DNA from: Methanobrevibacter thaueri
GTDB lineage: Archaea > Methanobacteriota > Methanobacteria > Methanobacteriales > Methanobacteriaceae
Assembly: GCF_003111625.1 (NCBI RefSeq)
Contig: NZ_MZGS01000022.1
Coordinates: 1 to 60,802 of the forward strand
DNA length: 60,802 nucleotides
Direction: 5' to 3'
In this document: one piece after another, positions 36,873 through 47,174 of the stretch
How positions within the stretch are numbered: position 1 is the stretch's first letter
Layout of the letters: each line of letters starts with the position of its first letter
Notes under the pieces: generated by a model
The model's database searches: none
Told to the model about the DNA's origin: nothing
The model's input: the letters and a program-made list of their open reading frames with translations, nothing else
Made by a program: the position numbers and the translations under genes

Positions 36873-37745
36873 ATGAATTTAATGGCAGAAATCTTAATTC
36901 AGGTTATTATTGCATTTCTAGGGGGAAGCCTTCTTCTGGGATTGCATAGGAAGGTAATGGCACGTGTACAGAAACGTCCGGGACCGCCGATTGTACAGCA
37001 GTTAATACACTCTTTGAAATTCTTCTTCAAGGAAACTGCATTTCCAAAAACAGTGTCAAAGGTATTTTATATAGGCATTGTATTTATCCTGGCATTGATT
37101 TGGATTGTTGGTGTTATTGTAGGTCCTGTAGCTCACGATTCCTTATTAATATTATTTGGTGTTTATGCAGTCTACAAGATTGTTGAGCACAACTCCGGAT
37201 CAAGTTCCGGTTCTCCGTACGGTAAATTGAGTTGTGTAAGGGCAGTATTGTCAGCGGCCACTGAATTGCCGTTGTTTGCAGCTATAGTATTCGTTTATCT
37301 GGTGACCGGCACAATGAACATTGGAGAAATTATCACTTATCAATCAGTTCATGGTCCTTTGATATATTCAATTCCGTTAGCAGCCTTAATGTTCTTTATG
37401 TTAATCATTACAAAATCCCCATACTCTCCATTTGCGATTACAAAGGACAAGGTTTTGATTTCCGGATTTGAAACTGAGCACTTTGGATTCCTGAGAGGTT
37501 TCATGTTGTTTTCCGAAGCGATAGCATGGTATGTGCTGCTTTGGGTGTTCCTGACAATATTCTTCGGCCCATTGAATGCCGTAGGATATCTGATTGGAAT
37601 GATTGTGATTTCATTCGTCACAGGATTCATTAACGCAACAACTCCGCTTTTAAGTCCAAATCATTCAGTCATGACCCAAATTACCTTAGGAGCAATCTGC
37701 TTCTTCGGAACAGTATTGATGATATTTACAGGAGTGGTAGCATGA
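36873..37745 (+). CDS. ehaJ: Energy-converting hydrogenase A subunit EhaJ (NuoH-like)
   Basis: The 290-aa protein is the NuoH/EchB-type membrane subunit that anchors the hydrogenase to the ion-moving part. The key signature [24 protein letters not shown] near residues 30-55 corresponds to the ERKxxaxxQxRxGPnxxGxxGllQpxaDgxKLxxKE region of NuoH. Seven or eight helices follow, with [15 protein letters not shown] in place of the quinone-site loop and [29 protein letters not shown] overlap with ehaK. Confidence 0.9.
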   Translation: MNLMAEILIQVIIAFLGGSLLLGLHRKVMARVQKRPGPPIVQQLIHSLKFFFKETAFPKTVSKVFYIGIVFILALIWIVGVIVGPVAHDSLLILFGVYAVYKIVEHNSGSSSGSPYGKLSCVRAVLSAATELPLFAAIVFVYLVTGTMNIGEIITYQSVHGPLIYSIPLAALMFFMLIITKSPYSPFAITKDKVLISGFETEHFGFLRGFMLFSEAIAWYVLLWVFLTIFFGPLNAVGYLIGMIVISFVTGFINATTPLLSPNHSVMTQITLGAICFFGTVLMIFTGVVA

Positions 37746-37996
37746 ATAGTGAAGATATGATTGTCTATATGACCGCATTAGTTGCAATTGGAGTCATTGT
37801 TGTGGGCATTCTCACAACAGCATTGCACTCAACTATCATTGCGCCAATCGTGATTATTGGAATTGTCCTGGCAATCTTCGTATGGCTTTCAAGGGGCAAT
37901 TTTTCACACAAGATAGAAAGTTTAGAGAAAATATGTTTCATAATAACATTTTTAGCAATAATCTGTTCATTCATATTGCTTTATAAACCGATGTAG
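37742..37996 (+). CDS. ehaK: Energy-converting hydrogenase A subunit EhaK
   Basis: 84 aa with three hydrophobic helices ([56 protein letters not shown]). Nothing beyond operon order and membrane profile identifies it. Confidence 0.75.
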   Translation: MNSEDMIVYMTALVAIGVIVVGILTTALHSTIIAPIVIIGIVLAIFVWLSRGNFSHKIESLEKICFIITFLAIICSFILLYKPM

Positions 37997-38004
37997 GAGA
38001 TATT

Positions 38005-38307
38005 ATGTTAGATTATATGATTTACATAATTACATTCACTGTGGGTTCAATCCTTGGTTTGCTTTACAGCTATTCCAAGCATGGCGAGCCTTTTGTTGCA
38101 GTAACAAAACTCAATATTCCATTCATGATTGTTTCAATAGTGGGATGGTTTTTGGGATTCAATTCAGGTAATGTCATTCTCTCTGCAATTGGTTTTCTCC
38201 TTGCAGGGTTTGTAATGGGCGAAAGGCCAGGATATGGAAGAAAGGAGACAGCAATAGGTTTGATTGTTGCTATTGTCGCTTATGTATTATTAAAATGGAC
38301 AGTATGA
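38005..38307 (+). CDS. ehaL: Energy-converting hydrogenase A subunit EhaL
   Basis: 100-aa membrane protein with three or four helices. The loop YSYSKHGEPFVAVTKLNIPF and GERPGYGRKETAIG are polar stretches between helices. GGAG lies just before the ATG. Assigned by order. Confidence 0.75.
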   Translation: MLDYMIYIITFTVGSILGLLYSYSKHGEPFVAVTKLNIPFMIVSIVGWFLGFNSGNVILSAIGFLLAGFVMGERPGYGRKETAIGLIVAIVAYVLLKWTV

Positions 38308-38311
38308 TGTG

Positions 38312-38710
38312 ATGGAAATGGATGATGATGCTAAATTAGAATTGATGCAAAGAAGAATAGTAAAGAGTTTTGCTGTGCAGAGGGATGTTATAATTCCACT
38401 TTCCAAGGAATTCGATTGTACTGTTGAGGAATTGGAGGATGTGTTCTTCCATCTGTTCGATATGTCCTCCCTTCAGACATTGCATGCGACATTTGAATCT
38501 GCTCAGGACATCTGCCTATATCAGAAATTGAATGCGGATTTGAGGCTGTGCTGGTTCAACGGCACTTTTGAAGTCATATCAGATGAGGATGCCAAAAATC
38601 TTAAAATGGAATTGATTGAAGAGATTAAGAATGGAAAATCCTATGAGGAAGCCTTGAAAGAAGGGCAATTAAAATTATTTGAATTATTGAAAAAAGAAGC
38701 TATATATTAA
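38312..38710 (+). CDS. ehaM: Energy-converting hydrogenase A subunit EhaM
   Basis: The first soluble subunit of the operon: 132 aa, all-helical in appearance, acidic, without cysteine clusters (KLELMQRRIVKSFAVQRDVIIPLSKEFDCTVEELEDVFFHLFD). It could be an accessory or structural protein between membrane and hydrogenase modules. ATG 38312 is preferred to GTG 38309; the ATG at 38318 is also possible. Confidence 0.75.
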   Translation: MEMDDDAKLELMQRRIVKSFAVQRDVIIPLSKEFDCTVEELEDVFFHLFDMSSLQTLHATFESAQDICLYQKLNADLRLCWFNGTFEVISDEDAKNLKMELIEEIKNGKSYEEALKEGQLKLFELLKKEAIY

Positions 38711-38727
38711 ATTAAAGAGGGAGTACA

Positions 38728-39177
38728 ATGTTAGATGCTATTAAGGATGTTGTGAGGAAAAGCTCTATCCACGTCTGTATCGTAAATTGTGGCGGATGTA
38801 ACGGATGTGACGTAGAATGCGTTGCGCTGTTATCTCCAAGATACGACCTAGAGCAATACGGCATATATGTTCACAATAATCCTCGTGAAGCTGATGTTCT
38901 GTTGTTAACCGGTGCAGTAACCGAACAATGGAAAGATAACTTAAAAAGAATATATGATAAGGCTCCTGAACCAAAAATAGCAGTAGCGGTTGGAAACTGC
39001 CCGATATCCGGAGACGTGTTTGCCCAAGAGGGAGGTCATGTCAATGCCCCTGCGTCAAATTTCGTCCCGGTTGCAGCAGAGATTCCTGGCTGTCCGCCAA
39101 GACCCAATGAAATATTGGAAGCCATCTTGGCTGTCGGACCGCAAGCTATTGCTGACCGTGGGAGGGAGCAAAAATGA
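38728..39177 (+). CDS. ehaN: Energy-converting hydrogenase A small subunit EhaN
   Basis: A 149-aa NuoB/EchC-type small subunit. It holds the proximal [4Fe-4S] cluster, with CGGCNGC (Cys21, Cys24), then GNCPISG and [12 protein letters not shown] providing the other ligands. This is the short form without a distal extension, as expected for group 4 hydrogenases. AGAGGGAG lies before the ATG, and the stop overlaps ehaO by ATGA, so small and large subunits are made together. Confidence 0.95.
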   Translation: MLDAIKDVVRKSSIHVCIVNCGGCNGCDVECVALLSPRYDLEQYGIYVHNNPREADVLLLTGAVTEQWKDNLKRIYDKAPEPKIAVAVGNCPISGDVFAQEGGHVNAPASNFVPVAAEIPGCPPRPNEILEAILAVGPQAIADRGREQK

Positions 39178-40298
39178 TCGTACCTATTGGCCCAATTCAC
39201 CCGGCCTTAAAGGAACCTATCAGATTGAAGCTTCAAACTGAAGGTGAAAGAGTAGTTAAGGCAGAAATTGAATATGGTTATGTTCATAGGGGAATTGAAA
39301 AGATAATGGAAGGAAAAACCTGGCAGAAAGCAATCTATCTGTCTGAAAGGGTATGTGGTATATGTTCATATGAACACACACAAACCTTCGCCGAAACCAT
39401 TGAAAAGATTTCAGATGTGGATGTGCCTCCAAGAGCCCAATTCTTGAGGGTAATTGCCAATGAATTGGACAGGATTCAAAGTCACCTGCTTGCAAATTCC
39501 ACCTTCTTCAAGTCAATGGACCATGAAACATTATTCATGCATGTTTTGGAGTTAAGGGAATATGCAATGGACTCCATTGAACTGTTGACTGGAAATAGAG
39601 TCAATATGGGTTGGAATGTTGTCGGCGGTGTGAGGATGGACGCCGATGAGCGCCATTTCGAACCTATTCTTGAAAACCTCAAGAAGATTGAGGACAGGTT
39701 TGAAATAGTAAGGGCACTGTTTGCGGAAGGTCCTGCATTGGCCTTAAGATGTAAGGGTATAGGATACATGTCCAAGAAAGAAGCCATCAAAGGACGTGCC
39801 GTAGGGCCTATCGGAAGGGCCTCTGATATTAAGGAAGATTACCGTGTTGGCCACTACACCTATGATGATTATTTCGATTTTAATGTGATTAGAAGAAAAG
39901 AGGGAGACAATTACGCAAGAACAATGACAAGGTTCGATGAGATTCCGGAATCCATCAGCTTAGTCAGGCAAGCTATTGAGAATATACCTGATGGTGAAGT
40001 TCGTACTCCTGCTGACATCAAATCAGGATATGCAATGCGTAAAAACGAGGCTCCCCGTGGTGAAGTCACATACATGATTGAAACCAACGGCAATTTAATC
40101 AAAAACATTTCAATTAGAACCCCAAGTATCACTAATATGGATTCATGTGCAAGATATATGATTCGTGACGTTCCAACCGTTGCAGATGCGGTTTCCACTT
40201 ATGCGTCATGCGATCCATGTGTGGCATGTGCTGAAAGAGTGGCTATCACAAATGAAGCCGGAAAAACCATTTATAAAAGATTGGATGAGGTGATATAA
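39174..40298 (+). CDS. ehaO: Energy-converting hydrogenase A large subunit EhaO
   Basis: The 374-aa catalytic subunit of the [NiFe] hydrogenase (NuoD/EchE family). The four nickel-iron ligands are present: RVCGIC at 59-64 (Cys61, Cys64) and DPCVAC (Cys349, Cys352) near the C-terminus. [13 protein letters not shown] is the family opening. About 22 residues follow the last cysteine; whether these are trimmed by a maturation protease, as in many hydrogenases, cannot be told by eye. All ligands intact, so the enzyme should be active. Confidence 0.95.
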   Translation: MIVPIGPIHPALKEPIRLKLQTEGERVVKAEIEYGYVHRGIEKIMEGKTWQKAIYLSERVCGICSYEHTQTFAETIEKISDVDVPPRAQFLRVIANELDRIQSHLLANSTFFKSMDHETLFMHVLELREYAMDSIELLTGNRVNMGWNVVGGVRMDADERHFEPILENLKKIEDRFEIVRALFAEGPALALRCKGIGYMSKKEAIKGRAVGPIGRASDIKEDYRVGHYTYDDYFDFNVIRRKEGDNYARTMTRFDEIPESISLVRQAIENIPDGEVRTPADIKSGYAMRKNEAPRGEVTYMIETNGNLIKNISIRTPSITNMDSCARYMIRDVPTVADAVSTYASCDPCVACAERVAITNEAGKTIYKRLDEVI

Positions 40299-40299
40299 G

Positions 40300-41328
40300 A
40301 TGTCATCTCTAATGTGGTATATTTTTGATTTTGCCCGTAAGGCATGGGCTGATGCATTTGCAAATGCAAAATCAGAGCCTGAAATCTCCGAAAAACCGGA
40401 ACGTTTCAGGGACTTCCCAAAAGTCAATAAAGAGTATTGTATTGGATGTGGCGCATGTACCGTATCCTGTCCTTCACCGAATGCAATCAAGCTGGTTCGT
40501 GATGAGGACACAGAGGAAGGTGCGGGTATGACATATCCTGTAATTAAATTGGGAGCATGTATCCGTTGCGGTTTCTGTGCTGAGGTTTGCCCAACCGATC
40601 CGAAAACATTGGAATGTGGTTTGAATCATTTGATTTTACCGGAATTCAATATCATTCCGTCAAAAAGACAATATATTGTTGACGATTATTTATGTATTAA
40701 ATGTAAAAAGTGTTTAAAACAATGTCCTGTCGATGCGATAAGCGAAGTGGACGGGAAAGTTGTTGTGGACCCTCTCACATGCATTTCATGTGGGGACTGT
40801 CTTGATGTATGTCCAGTCAACGGTGCAATGAAAGCAGTGTTTGTCGATAACTTGCAAGACCAAAAGGATTTGATTCTTTTGTGTGTGGATTATCTTGAGG
40901 AATACATTAATTCCAAAGAGGACGATTTGAGGTCCTTGGAGAAAAACGGTTTGCTGCAATATGATGTGCCGTTGTCAAATATATGGGATAAGGCCTTGAA
41001 AATCATTCCTGATGAGGAGATTGCATTGGAGATTATAACCAATGCGGTTAATAGGCTTAAAGTCAGAATAATCGACTGGGATAAGGATAAATGTAAGAAA
41101 TGCCAGTTATGTATTCCTGATTGTCCAACAGGATGTATTTCATTTGACGAAGCTGAGGATACAATTGTAAGAGATAAGGATAGATGTTTAAGATGCAGTA
41201 TTTGTTACCAAACATGTCCGTTTTCAGTAATCAAATACTTCATTTCCAAGTTCTCACTTGATGACGGTGAGAACATTCATGTTACAGTAAAGGCATCTAA
41301 TCTGAATGATGACTTGTTTATGGAGTGA
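40300..41328 (+). CDS. ehaP: Eha polyferredoxin with six [4Fe-4S] motifs (EhaP)
   Basis: 342-aa iron-sulfur protein. I count six CxxCxxCxxxC motifs: CIGCGACTVSC, CIRCGFCAEVC, CIKCKKCLKQC, CISCGDCLDVC, CKKCQLCIPDC and CLRCSICYQTC, with an insert of about 80 residues without cysteines before the last pair. The number agrees with the 6[4Fe-4S] polyferredoxin known from the Methanothermobacter eha operon. It should carry electrons between EhaN and ferredoxin. GAGGTGAT precedes the ATG. Confidence 0.93.
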   Translation: MSSLMWYIFDFARKAWADAFANAKSEPEISEKPERFRDFPKVNKEYCIGCGACTVSCPSPNAIKLVRDEDTEEGAGMTYPVIKLGACIRCGFCAEVCPTDPKTLECGLNHLILPEFNIIPSKRQYIVDDYLCIKCKKCLKQCPVDAISEVDGKVVVDPLTCISCGDCLDVCPVNGAMKAVFVDNLQDQKDLILLCVDYLEEYINSKEDDLRSLEKNGLLQYDVPLSNIWDKALKIIPDEEIALEIITNAVNRLKVRIIDWDKDKCKKCQLCIPDCPTGCISFDEAEDTIVRDKDRCLRCSICYQTCPFSVIKYFISKFSLDDGENIHVTVKASNLNDDLFME

Positions 41329-41333
41329 GTGTT

Positions 41334-42695
41334 ATGATTGACAGTTATACTAAAACACCAAGACCATTGAGACACGTTGATGTTGATTACGTAGTTGATC
41401 AGACCAAATGTGCGGAATGTAAGGACAAACCATGTTTGGAATCCTGTCCTATTGACGCAATATACATCGATGAAACTGATGGTCTCATAAAATTAAAAAC
41501 CACATGTTTCGGTTGCGTATTATGTCGTAACGCTTGTCCATTTGATGCAATATCCCTTGATGTTAATATGGATCCTCCTTTAAAGGAAAACGTTCCAAAC
41601 ATCAACACAAAATTATGTAAGGCCTGTGGAGCATGTGTTCAAGCATGTAAAAACGGTTCCATTCACATTGTGGCTGACGGTAATGAGATGCCTCACAGCC
41701 AAATCGACAAGGATTCCTGTGTCAGATGCGGATACTGTTTCAGGGTATGTCCAACCGATGCGATTAAATACGGGGAGCTGCTTCCTAAGACCGTTAAGGG
41801 AGGAAAAGCAATCGTCGTTAATCAGAAAAACTGTATCGGCTGTATGACCTGTACAAGAGTATGTCCGTCAATGGGAGCAATTAATGTCGGAAGGACAAAT
41901 AAGCTGCCATACATTAATCCGGGATACTGTGCAAGATGTGAGGAATGTATGCATTCCTGTCCGTCAGGCGCAATCAGGTACTCTTCACGTAAGAAGGCCT
42001 ATAAGATGTACAGTGAAATCAAGTCATTCGACATCGTGTCCAGCATCATAGACCACGACGTTAAAAGATTATCTCTTGATTTAATCAGTTTGAATAAGGT
42101 TCTTGAAAAGGTAGGAAGGTCAATTGCATTGGAATTCAATGACCAAAGCTTCGAAAACTTCATTGAGTGCAAAGTGAACGACATGATGGAAAGGGAGCTT
42201 AAGATAAGTCTCGATTCCAGCATTGAAATAGACAAGTTCACAAAACTCTTCGGATCATATCTTATGGACAGGAACATTGAGGTTTATGATAAGAAATGTA
42301 TAGCATGCGGTGAATGTTATAACGTCTGTCCTGTAAATGCAATTGAGACAAACGGTCCAAATCCGATTACAATTAATGATGACTGTGTATTCTGCGGAAA
42401 ATGTGTCGAAGCTTGTCAGTTTGATGCGATTGGAGCTTATGACGATTACTTCTACAGTAAGGATAGTGACCTGTACTATGCAAGGTCATACCTGCATCAG
42501 CAAAGGCTTGGTGACTTTTCACTTTCTTCAGAGAAATGCCAGGCATGTGCAATCTGTACCAAAAACTGTCCTGTTGGCGCATTGACATTGACAGATGATG
42601 ACAGAATCGAGTTTGACAGTGAAAAATGTATCTACTGCAGAACATGTGAGGCCATTTGTCCGCTTGATGCAATAAGAATAGTTAATTTCAGGTGA
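41334..42695 (+). CDS. ehaQ: Eha polyferredoxin with ten [4Fe-4S] motifs (EhaQ)
   Basis: 453-aa iron-sulfur protein. Ten motifs are visible: CAECKDKPCLESC (two extra residues), CFGCVLCRNAC, CKACGACVQAC, CVRCGYCFRVC, CIGCMTCTRVC, CARCEECMHSC, CIACGECYNVC, CVFCGKCVEAC, CQACAICTKNC and CIYCRTCEAIC. This matches the 10[4Fe-4S] polyferredoxin of eha operons. A cysteine-free insert of about 90 residues separates motifs six and seven. I chose ATG 41334, with GGAGTGAG at 41322, over GTG 41325. Confidence 0.93.
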   Translation: MIDSYTKTPRPLRHVDVDYVVDQTKCAECKDKPCLESCPIDAIYIDETDGLIKLKTTCFGCVLCRNACPFDAISLDVNMDPPLKENVPNINTKLCKACGACVQACKNGSIHIVADGNEMPHSQIDKDSCVRCGYCFRVCPTDAIKYGELLPKTVKGGKAIVVNQKNCIGCMTCTRVCPSMGAINVGRTNKLPYINPGYCARCEECMHSCPSGAIRYSSRKKAYKMYSEIKSFDIVSSIIDHDVKRLSLDLISLNKVLEKVGRSIALEFNDQSFENFIECKVNDMMERELKISLDSSIEIDKFTKLFGSYLMDRNIEVYDKKCIACGECYNVCPVNAIETNGPNPITINDDCVFCGKCVEACQFDAIGAYDDYFYSKDSDLYYARSYLHQQRLGDFSLSSEKCQACAICTKNCPVGALTLTDDDRIEFDSEKCIYCRTCEAICPLDAIRIVNFR

Positions 42696-42700
42696 GTTAA

Positions 42701-43744
42701 ATGTTTGAAAAATCATTTATTACAGACTGTGAAGGTCCATTGACCTTAAATGACAATGCATTTGAGTTAGTAGCCAATTTCATTGAGGATGGTGGCGAAT
42801 TATTCAAGATTCTCAGTTTGTATGATGATTATCTGGCGGATGTTGTTCATAAGGAGAACTATAAGGCAGGCAATACGTTGAAATTGATCTTGCCTTTCTT
42901 TGTGGTTGAAAACCTTAGGAACAGTGATCTGGTTGAGTTTTCCCAAAAGCATATCTGCTCAGTCAGCGACTCAAAATTCCTGTTGGAATACTTGAAGGGA
43001 ACTATGAATACTTATATTGTAAGTACCAGTTATGGCCAATATATTGAAGCTGTATCCAATTATATGGAAGTTCCATTTGAAAATACATTTTATACAAATG
43101 TAGATATGGATGCGCTCACTCTTTCAAGTGAAGAGATTGAAAAAATAATTGAATTTAAAAGGACAATACTTGAAAACCCTACAGACTACGAACTCTTCGA
43201 TGATATATTCTTCGCCCAGATTACCAAAATGGGAATATATGAAAACATCAAGGAAATAGAAGTGGTCGGAGGTCAAGGCAAAAAGTTAGCCATTGACGAT
43301 ATAATTGAAAGGGACGGCATTGACATCAACGAGATACTCTACATAGGAGACAGCATAACTGATGTGGAGCCTTTGGATTTCGCACGAAAAAACAATGGAG
43401 TAAGCATATCATTCAATGGAAATGAATATCCTTTAAAAGTGGCTGAAATCGCAATTGTGTCTCCAAGTGCAGTGACAACAGCGGTAATAGCTGATGTTTA
43501 TGCCAAAAACGATAAAGATAAAGTATTGGAATTTATTGATGATTACAACATTTCAAAAGATTATGAAAAACTTTTAGGTGACTACAATATTGATGAAAAT
43601 ATCAAAAACAAGTTTTTCTCAATTTTCAAGGATGAATATCCATTGATTAAAATAATCACAGATGAAAACTATGAGGAAATATTAAAGGTCAGCAAGGAAA
43701 TGAGAAACAATATTCGTGGTCAAGATATAGGTGAACTAGGATAG
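42701..43744 (+). CDS. ehaR: Eha-associated HAD-like protein (EhaR)
   Basis: 347-aa soluble protein with features of haloacid-dehalogenase-type phosphatases: [10 protein letters not shown] at the N-terminus (first Asp nucleophile; the usual second Asp of DxD is replaced by Glu), STSYGQY as the middle motif, a lysine-containing stretch, and [10 protein letters not shown] as the final metal-binding motif. HAD-like EhaR is part of eha operons; why a hydrogenase operon has one is unknown. Replacement of the second Asp may alter or abolish phosphatase activity. Confidence 0.85.
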   Translation: MFEKSFITDCEGPLTLNDNAFELVANFIEDGGELFKILSLYDDYLADVVHKENYKAGNTLKLILPFFVVENLRNSDLVEFSQKHICSVSDSKFLLEYLKGTMNTYIVSTSYGQYIEAVSNYMEVPFENTFYTNVDMDALTLSSEEIEKIIEFKRTILENPTDYELFDDIFFAQITKMGIYENIKEIEVVGGQGKKLAIDDIIERDGIDINEILYIGDSITDVEPLDFARKNNGVSISFNGNEYPLKVAEIAIVSPSAVTTAVIADVYAKNDKDKVLEFIDDYNISKDYEKLLGDYNIDENIKNKFFSIFKDEYPLIKIITDENYEEILKVSKEMRNNIRGQDIGELG

Positions 43745-43751
43745 TGTAAAA

Positions 43752-44642
43752 ATGGATTATGATAAAGTAGAAGACACATTCTTTGAAGCATTTCAAGGAA
43801 AATATGTAAGAGCATTAATCACCGGCCCTACAGAAAAGATTGTAAAAAGGGCAGCATATGATTCAACCTCAACCCCAAGCGCAGTCATCGGAAGGGTTGA
43901 AGGGGGTGTGGAAGGATTCCTTGATGAATCACAAACACCTGATGGAAGATTTGGAGCCATTGTGCAATACTGGCTAGGTGGCGACGATGTTGAAAAATTC
44001 GCATTTGAACTGTCCTACAGGTTAAGGCAGGATGTGTTGGTCAAGCCATTCACACGTATCTTCGATTGGTCAGACAAAGACAGTGACGAGTATATTGAAA
44101 TGATGGACATTGTAGGTCACTGCGGCGATGGGTACGAATGGATTGTAGAGGAATATGGAAGAAAAATGATCAATGTGCCGATTGCAGTGCCTGATTTCCA
44201 CATTGAGGAAAAGTTCAAGATAAATGACGGAACCATGGGAGGAAACTTCTGGTACCTATGTGAAACTCCCGAAGCAGTGCTTGAAGCGGGAGAAGCAATA
44301 ATTGAAGCTATTATGAATGTGGAAGGTGCAACAGCACCATTCGATATCTGTTCAGCAGCTTCAAAACCTGAAACAAATTTTCCTGAAATCGGTCCGACAA
44401 CAAATCACGTTTACTGTCCTTCTTTAAAGGAACGCTTAGGTGATGAATCCAAGGTTCCGGAAGGAGTTAACTACATTCCTGAAGTTGTGATAAATGCCAT
44501 TGATGAGGAATCAATGAACAATGCTGTCAAAGCAGGAATTGATGCAGCTTTGGAGTTTGATGGTGTTATAAAAATATCTGCAGGTAATTTCGAAGGTAAA
44601 CTTGGAGATAAAAACATTAATTTATTAGATATCTTAAAGTAA
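43752..44642 (+). CDS. ehaS: Formylmethanofuran:H4MPT formyltransferase paralogue (EhaS)
   Basis: The 296-aa protein is the same length as Ftr, the methanogenesis enzyme moving the formyl group from methanofuran to tetrahydromethanopterin, and shares [21 protein letters not shown]-like opening, the central [30 protein letters not shown] and [17 protein letters not shown] second Ftr copy inside the eha operon is known in Methanothermobacter. Whether it is catalytic or has become a hydrogenase accessory is unsettled. Confidence 0.88.
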   Translation: MDYDKVEDTFFEAFQGKYVRALITGPTEKIVKRAAYDSTSTPSAVIGRVEGGVEGFLDESQTPDGRFGAIVQYWLGGDDVEKFAFELSYRLRQDVLVKPFTRIFDWSDKDSDEYIEMMDIVGHCGDGYEWIVEEYGRKMINVPIAVPDFHIEEKFKINDGTMGGNFWYLCETPEAVLEAGEAIIEAIMNVEGATAPFDICSAASKPETNFPEIGPTTNHVYCPSLKERLGDESKVPEGVNYIPEVVINAIDEESMNNAVKAGIDAALEFDGVIKISAGNFEGKLGDKNINLLDILK

Positions 44643-44651
44643 GGTTTTAAA

Positions 44652-45584
44652 ATGGAAATATTTGACAACGATTTAAATGCAGAGGTCATAGGATTCGGAG
44701 CATTGAATGTTGATAAGCTATACTCTGTGGAAAACATAGCCTCAAAAGATGAGGAAAGCTTCATTAAGGGTGAAACCGATACTCCAGGAGGTTCTGCAGC
44801 AAATACTATGGTGGGTTTGTCAAGATTAGGATGTTCCACTTCAATAATTGGAAAGATTGCCGAGGATGATGATGGAGATTTGATTGAATACAATTTGGCA
44901 ATCAATGGAATTTACACTAATAATTTGATTTACTCAGAAACGGGCGCTACCGGAAAATGCCTGGGATTTGTGGATTCCAATGGCGAAAGGTGCCTGTACA
45001 TCGACCCGGGTGTCAACGATGAAATCAGACTGGATGAAATAAACCCGTTAAACATCATGAGGTGTAAGATAATGCATTACACATCATTTGTTGGTGATTC
45101 ATTCAACACCCAAATTGAATTGTTGGATTTGCTTAACAAGGAATGCATATTAAGCTTCGATCCAGGAATGCTGTATGTCCAAAAGGGTTTTGATGAGTTA
45201 AAGCCTATACTTGATAGAACCGATATCCTGTTAATCAATGAATCAGAATTAAGATTATTATGTAATAATAATGAATCCTCCCTAAAGGAACTGGCTATTG
45301 GATTTTTAGACATGGGAATTGAAACTGTTGTTATAAAGCAAGGCTCAAAAGGAGTGTTTGCAATGAACAACAATGAGACTTGCGAGGTCGAGTCCTACAA
45401 ATGTGATGTTGTGGACACCACCGGAGCGGGAGACAGCTTCAACAGCGGATTCTTATATTCCTATTTGAAAGGTTACGATTTGGGAAAATCATGCCAAATC
45501 GGTAATTGGGTGGCCAGTAAGGCTATTGAAGGATTCGGAATGGAAAAATTCCCGTCTCTAAAGGATTTGGAGGATTTTTTCTGA
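44652..45584 (+). CDS. ehaT: PfkB/ribokinase-family protein (EhaT)
   Basis: 310-aa sugar-kinase fold. The first PfkB signature GGSAANTMVGLSRLG lies near residue 50, and DTTGAGDSFNSGF (about 255-267) has the catalytic Asp and anion hole. Residues fit an active kinase. Its phosphate acceptor is unknown. It is a standard passenger of eha operons and follows ehaS by ten bases. Confidence 0.87.
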   Translation: MEIFDNDLNAEVIGFGALNVDKLYSVENIASKDEESFIKGETDTPGGSAANTMVGLSRLGCSTSIIGKIAEDDDGDLIEYNLAINGIYTNNLIYSETGATGKCLGFVDSNGERCLYIDPGVNDEIRLDEINPLNIMRCKIMHYTSFVGDSFNTQIELLDLLNKECILSFDPGMLYVQKGFDELKPILDRTDILLINESELRLLCNNNESSLKELAIGFLDMGIETVVIKQGSKGVFAMNNNETCEVESYKCDVVDTTGAGDSFNSGFLYSYLKGYDLGKSCQIGNWVASKAIEGFGMEKFPSLKDLEDFF

Positions 45585-45622
45585 AATTAAGTTTATGAAA
45601 AAATTATTTAGTTGGTATTAAA

Positions 45623-46450
45623 ATGAATGTATCTTTTATAAAACAGATGAAAAACTTGGAACGCGAAGTTTTATTGAAATCTGTTGAATTAGATGATGAC
45701 GGTGACGATTTCCAATTTGAACTGGACAATTTCAGTGCAGAGGAGGAAATCATTGCTGTGGCACCTAGATGTGTAAGATGTAATACTTGTGTTGGTGAAT
45801 GTCCAGTTAATGCAATCGAACCAGCTAATATTTTTAGAATAGCTAAGATTACTGACAAATGCGTAAAATGTGAAATCTGTGTACAGTCATGTCCGGTTTC
45901 AGCAATCAAATTAATCAGTAATTCAGTTATTTATAATGATGAGGATGAACGTGACGTCATCGAGTATGACCTGGCAAATATCCGTTATCCTCACAGAGTA
46001 GTTCGTATGAATAGTATTTCAATTGACTATTCAGTTGATAATAATTGGGATGATTGTGCAACTCTATGTCCGACAAACGCATTCACTCTTGAGTTCAAGG
46101 AATTCTTTGAGAATCGGGATATGGATGTCGGAATCGAATTGATCGATGACGAGCTATATCCATACATTAACGAGAATATGTGTATTGGATGTGGAGCTTG
46201 CAAAGAGATCTCACTAAATAACTTTGCGATTGAATTGGATAGATACATCGGACCTATTCATCATTCCAGGTTCATTGATGTAAACTACGATTCATGCGTA
46301 AATTGTTTTTTATGTGAGGAAAACTGCCCAACTGGTGCAATAGAATTAGTTGATGGCAAAGTTGTTCTAGACAATGACAAATGTATAAGATGCGTTCAAT
46401 GCACTAATCATTGTCCTGTGGGAGCACTAAAAAGAATAGATATGAAATAA
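45623..46450 (+). CDS. Eha-linked ferredoxin with intact and degenerate cluster motifs
   Basis: A 275-aa iron-sulfur protein with four complete motifs, CVRCNTCVGEC, CVKCEICVQSC, CVNCFLCEENC and CIRCVQCTNHC. Between them lie two incomplete ones: CATLCP (two cysteines) and CIGCGACKEIS (three, the fourth missing). Together these could ligate one more cluster, as in 2[4Fe-4S] ferredoxins where ligands are shared between motifs. No RBS stronger than TTGGT is visible; it lies 38 bases behind ehaT and probably belongs to the operon. It may extend the electron chain of Eha. Confidence 0.8.
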   Translation: MNVSFIKQMKNLEREVLLKSVELDDDGDDFQFELDNFSAEEEIIAVAPRCVRCNTCVGECPVNAIEPANIFRIAKITDKCVKCEICVQSCPVSAIKLISNSVIYNDEDERDVIEYDLANIRYPHRVVRMNSISIDYSVDNNWDDCATLCPTNAFTLEFKEFFENRDMDVGIELIDDELYPYINENMCIGCGACKEISLNNFAIELDRYIGPIHHSRFIDVNYDSCVNCFLCEENCPTGAIELVDGKVVLDNDKCIRCVQCTNHCPVGALKRIDMK

Positions 46451-46465
46451 AAATGGGGTCTGTTT

Positions 46466-47101
46466 ATGAAAGCAAAAGAATTAATGGATAAAAGTTTTGT
46501 ATATTTAAACTGTGATGACAGTGTTGTCGATGCTTCAAAAGCAATGGAAGAAGTTAGACGTTTCACTTGTCCGGTTGTGAATGAAAATAAACAATTAGTA
46601 GGATGGATTACTTCCTTCGATATAACAAAAGGATTAAGAGATGGAAACGATAAAATCTCTGAGGTAATGAGCAGTGCAGAAGAGGTTTCAACAGTTCATG
46701 AAAATGATCCTGCAAGAAAAGCGGTAATCTTAACTGCAAACAACAAGTTCGTAACCGTGCCTGTCGTCAATGACGACAATCAGGTAATAGGTATGGTTCG
46801 CGCATGCGATATCGTGGAGCTATTGTCTGAACTTTATGACATTAAGGTCGTAAAACTGTATAAGGCAATGCAAAATCAGCTCAAGGGAGTAACCTGGGAA
46901 GAGCTAATGGCAGCATCCGCTTTGGTATCCAAGAAAACCACAGGTAAAAAGATTTCACCAGAGGAATACGAAGCAAATATCATGAATTCAACATTCGGAG
47001 AAGCGATATGGGCTACTGGTGGTCTTGAAAAATTCTTCGCAGGTTTAATTTCTGTTGGAGAACTGGTAATTGCACGTAGAGTAGGAAAAGCAAAAAGATA
47101 A
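46466..47101 (+). CDS. CBS-domain protein at the end of the Eha operon
   Basis: 211 aa with two CBS motifs (about 1-60 and 65-125: AKELMDKSFVYLNCDDSVVDASKAMEE, and ISEVMSSAEEVSTVHENDPARKAVILTANN), the pair forming a nucleotide-binding sensor, and a C-terminal ~80-residue helical part of unknown kind (GVTWEELMAASALVSKKTTGKKISPEEYE). CBS pairs sense AMP, ATP or SAM. Its place 15 bases behind the ferredoxin gene suggests that it reads cell energy state to tune Eha or its expression. That is inference. Confidence 0.8.
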   Translation: MKAKELMDKSFVYLNCDDSVVDASKAMEEVRRFTCPVVNENKQLVGWITSFDITKGLRDGNDKISEVMSSAEEVSTVHENDPARKAVILTANNKFVTVPVVNDDNQVIGMVRACDIVELLSELYDIKVVKLYKAMQNQLKGVTWEELMAASALVSKKTTGKKISPEEYEANIMNSTFGEAIWATGGLEKFFAGLISVGELVIARRVGKAKR

Positions 47102-47174
47102 CCTTGTGAATATTCAACATAAATCAATTCATAAACACGACTAAAAATTCATTAAGAATTATTCACAATTTCGA

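Noticed and set aside
33028-47101. Ehb instead of Eha
   Set aside because: The order of small membrane genes, the 6- and 10-cluster polyferredoxins and the HAD/Ftr/PfkB trio belong to eha operons; ehb has a different polyferredoxin set.
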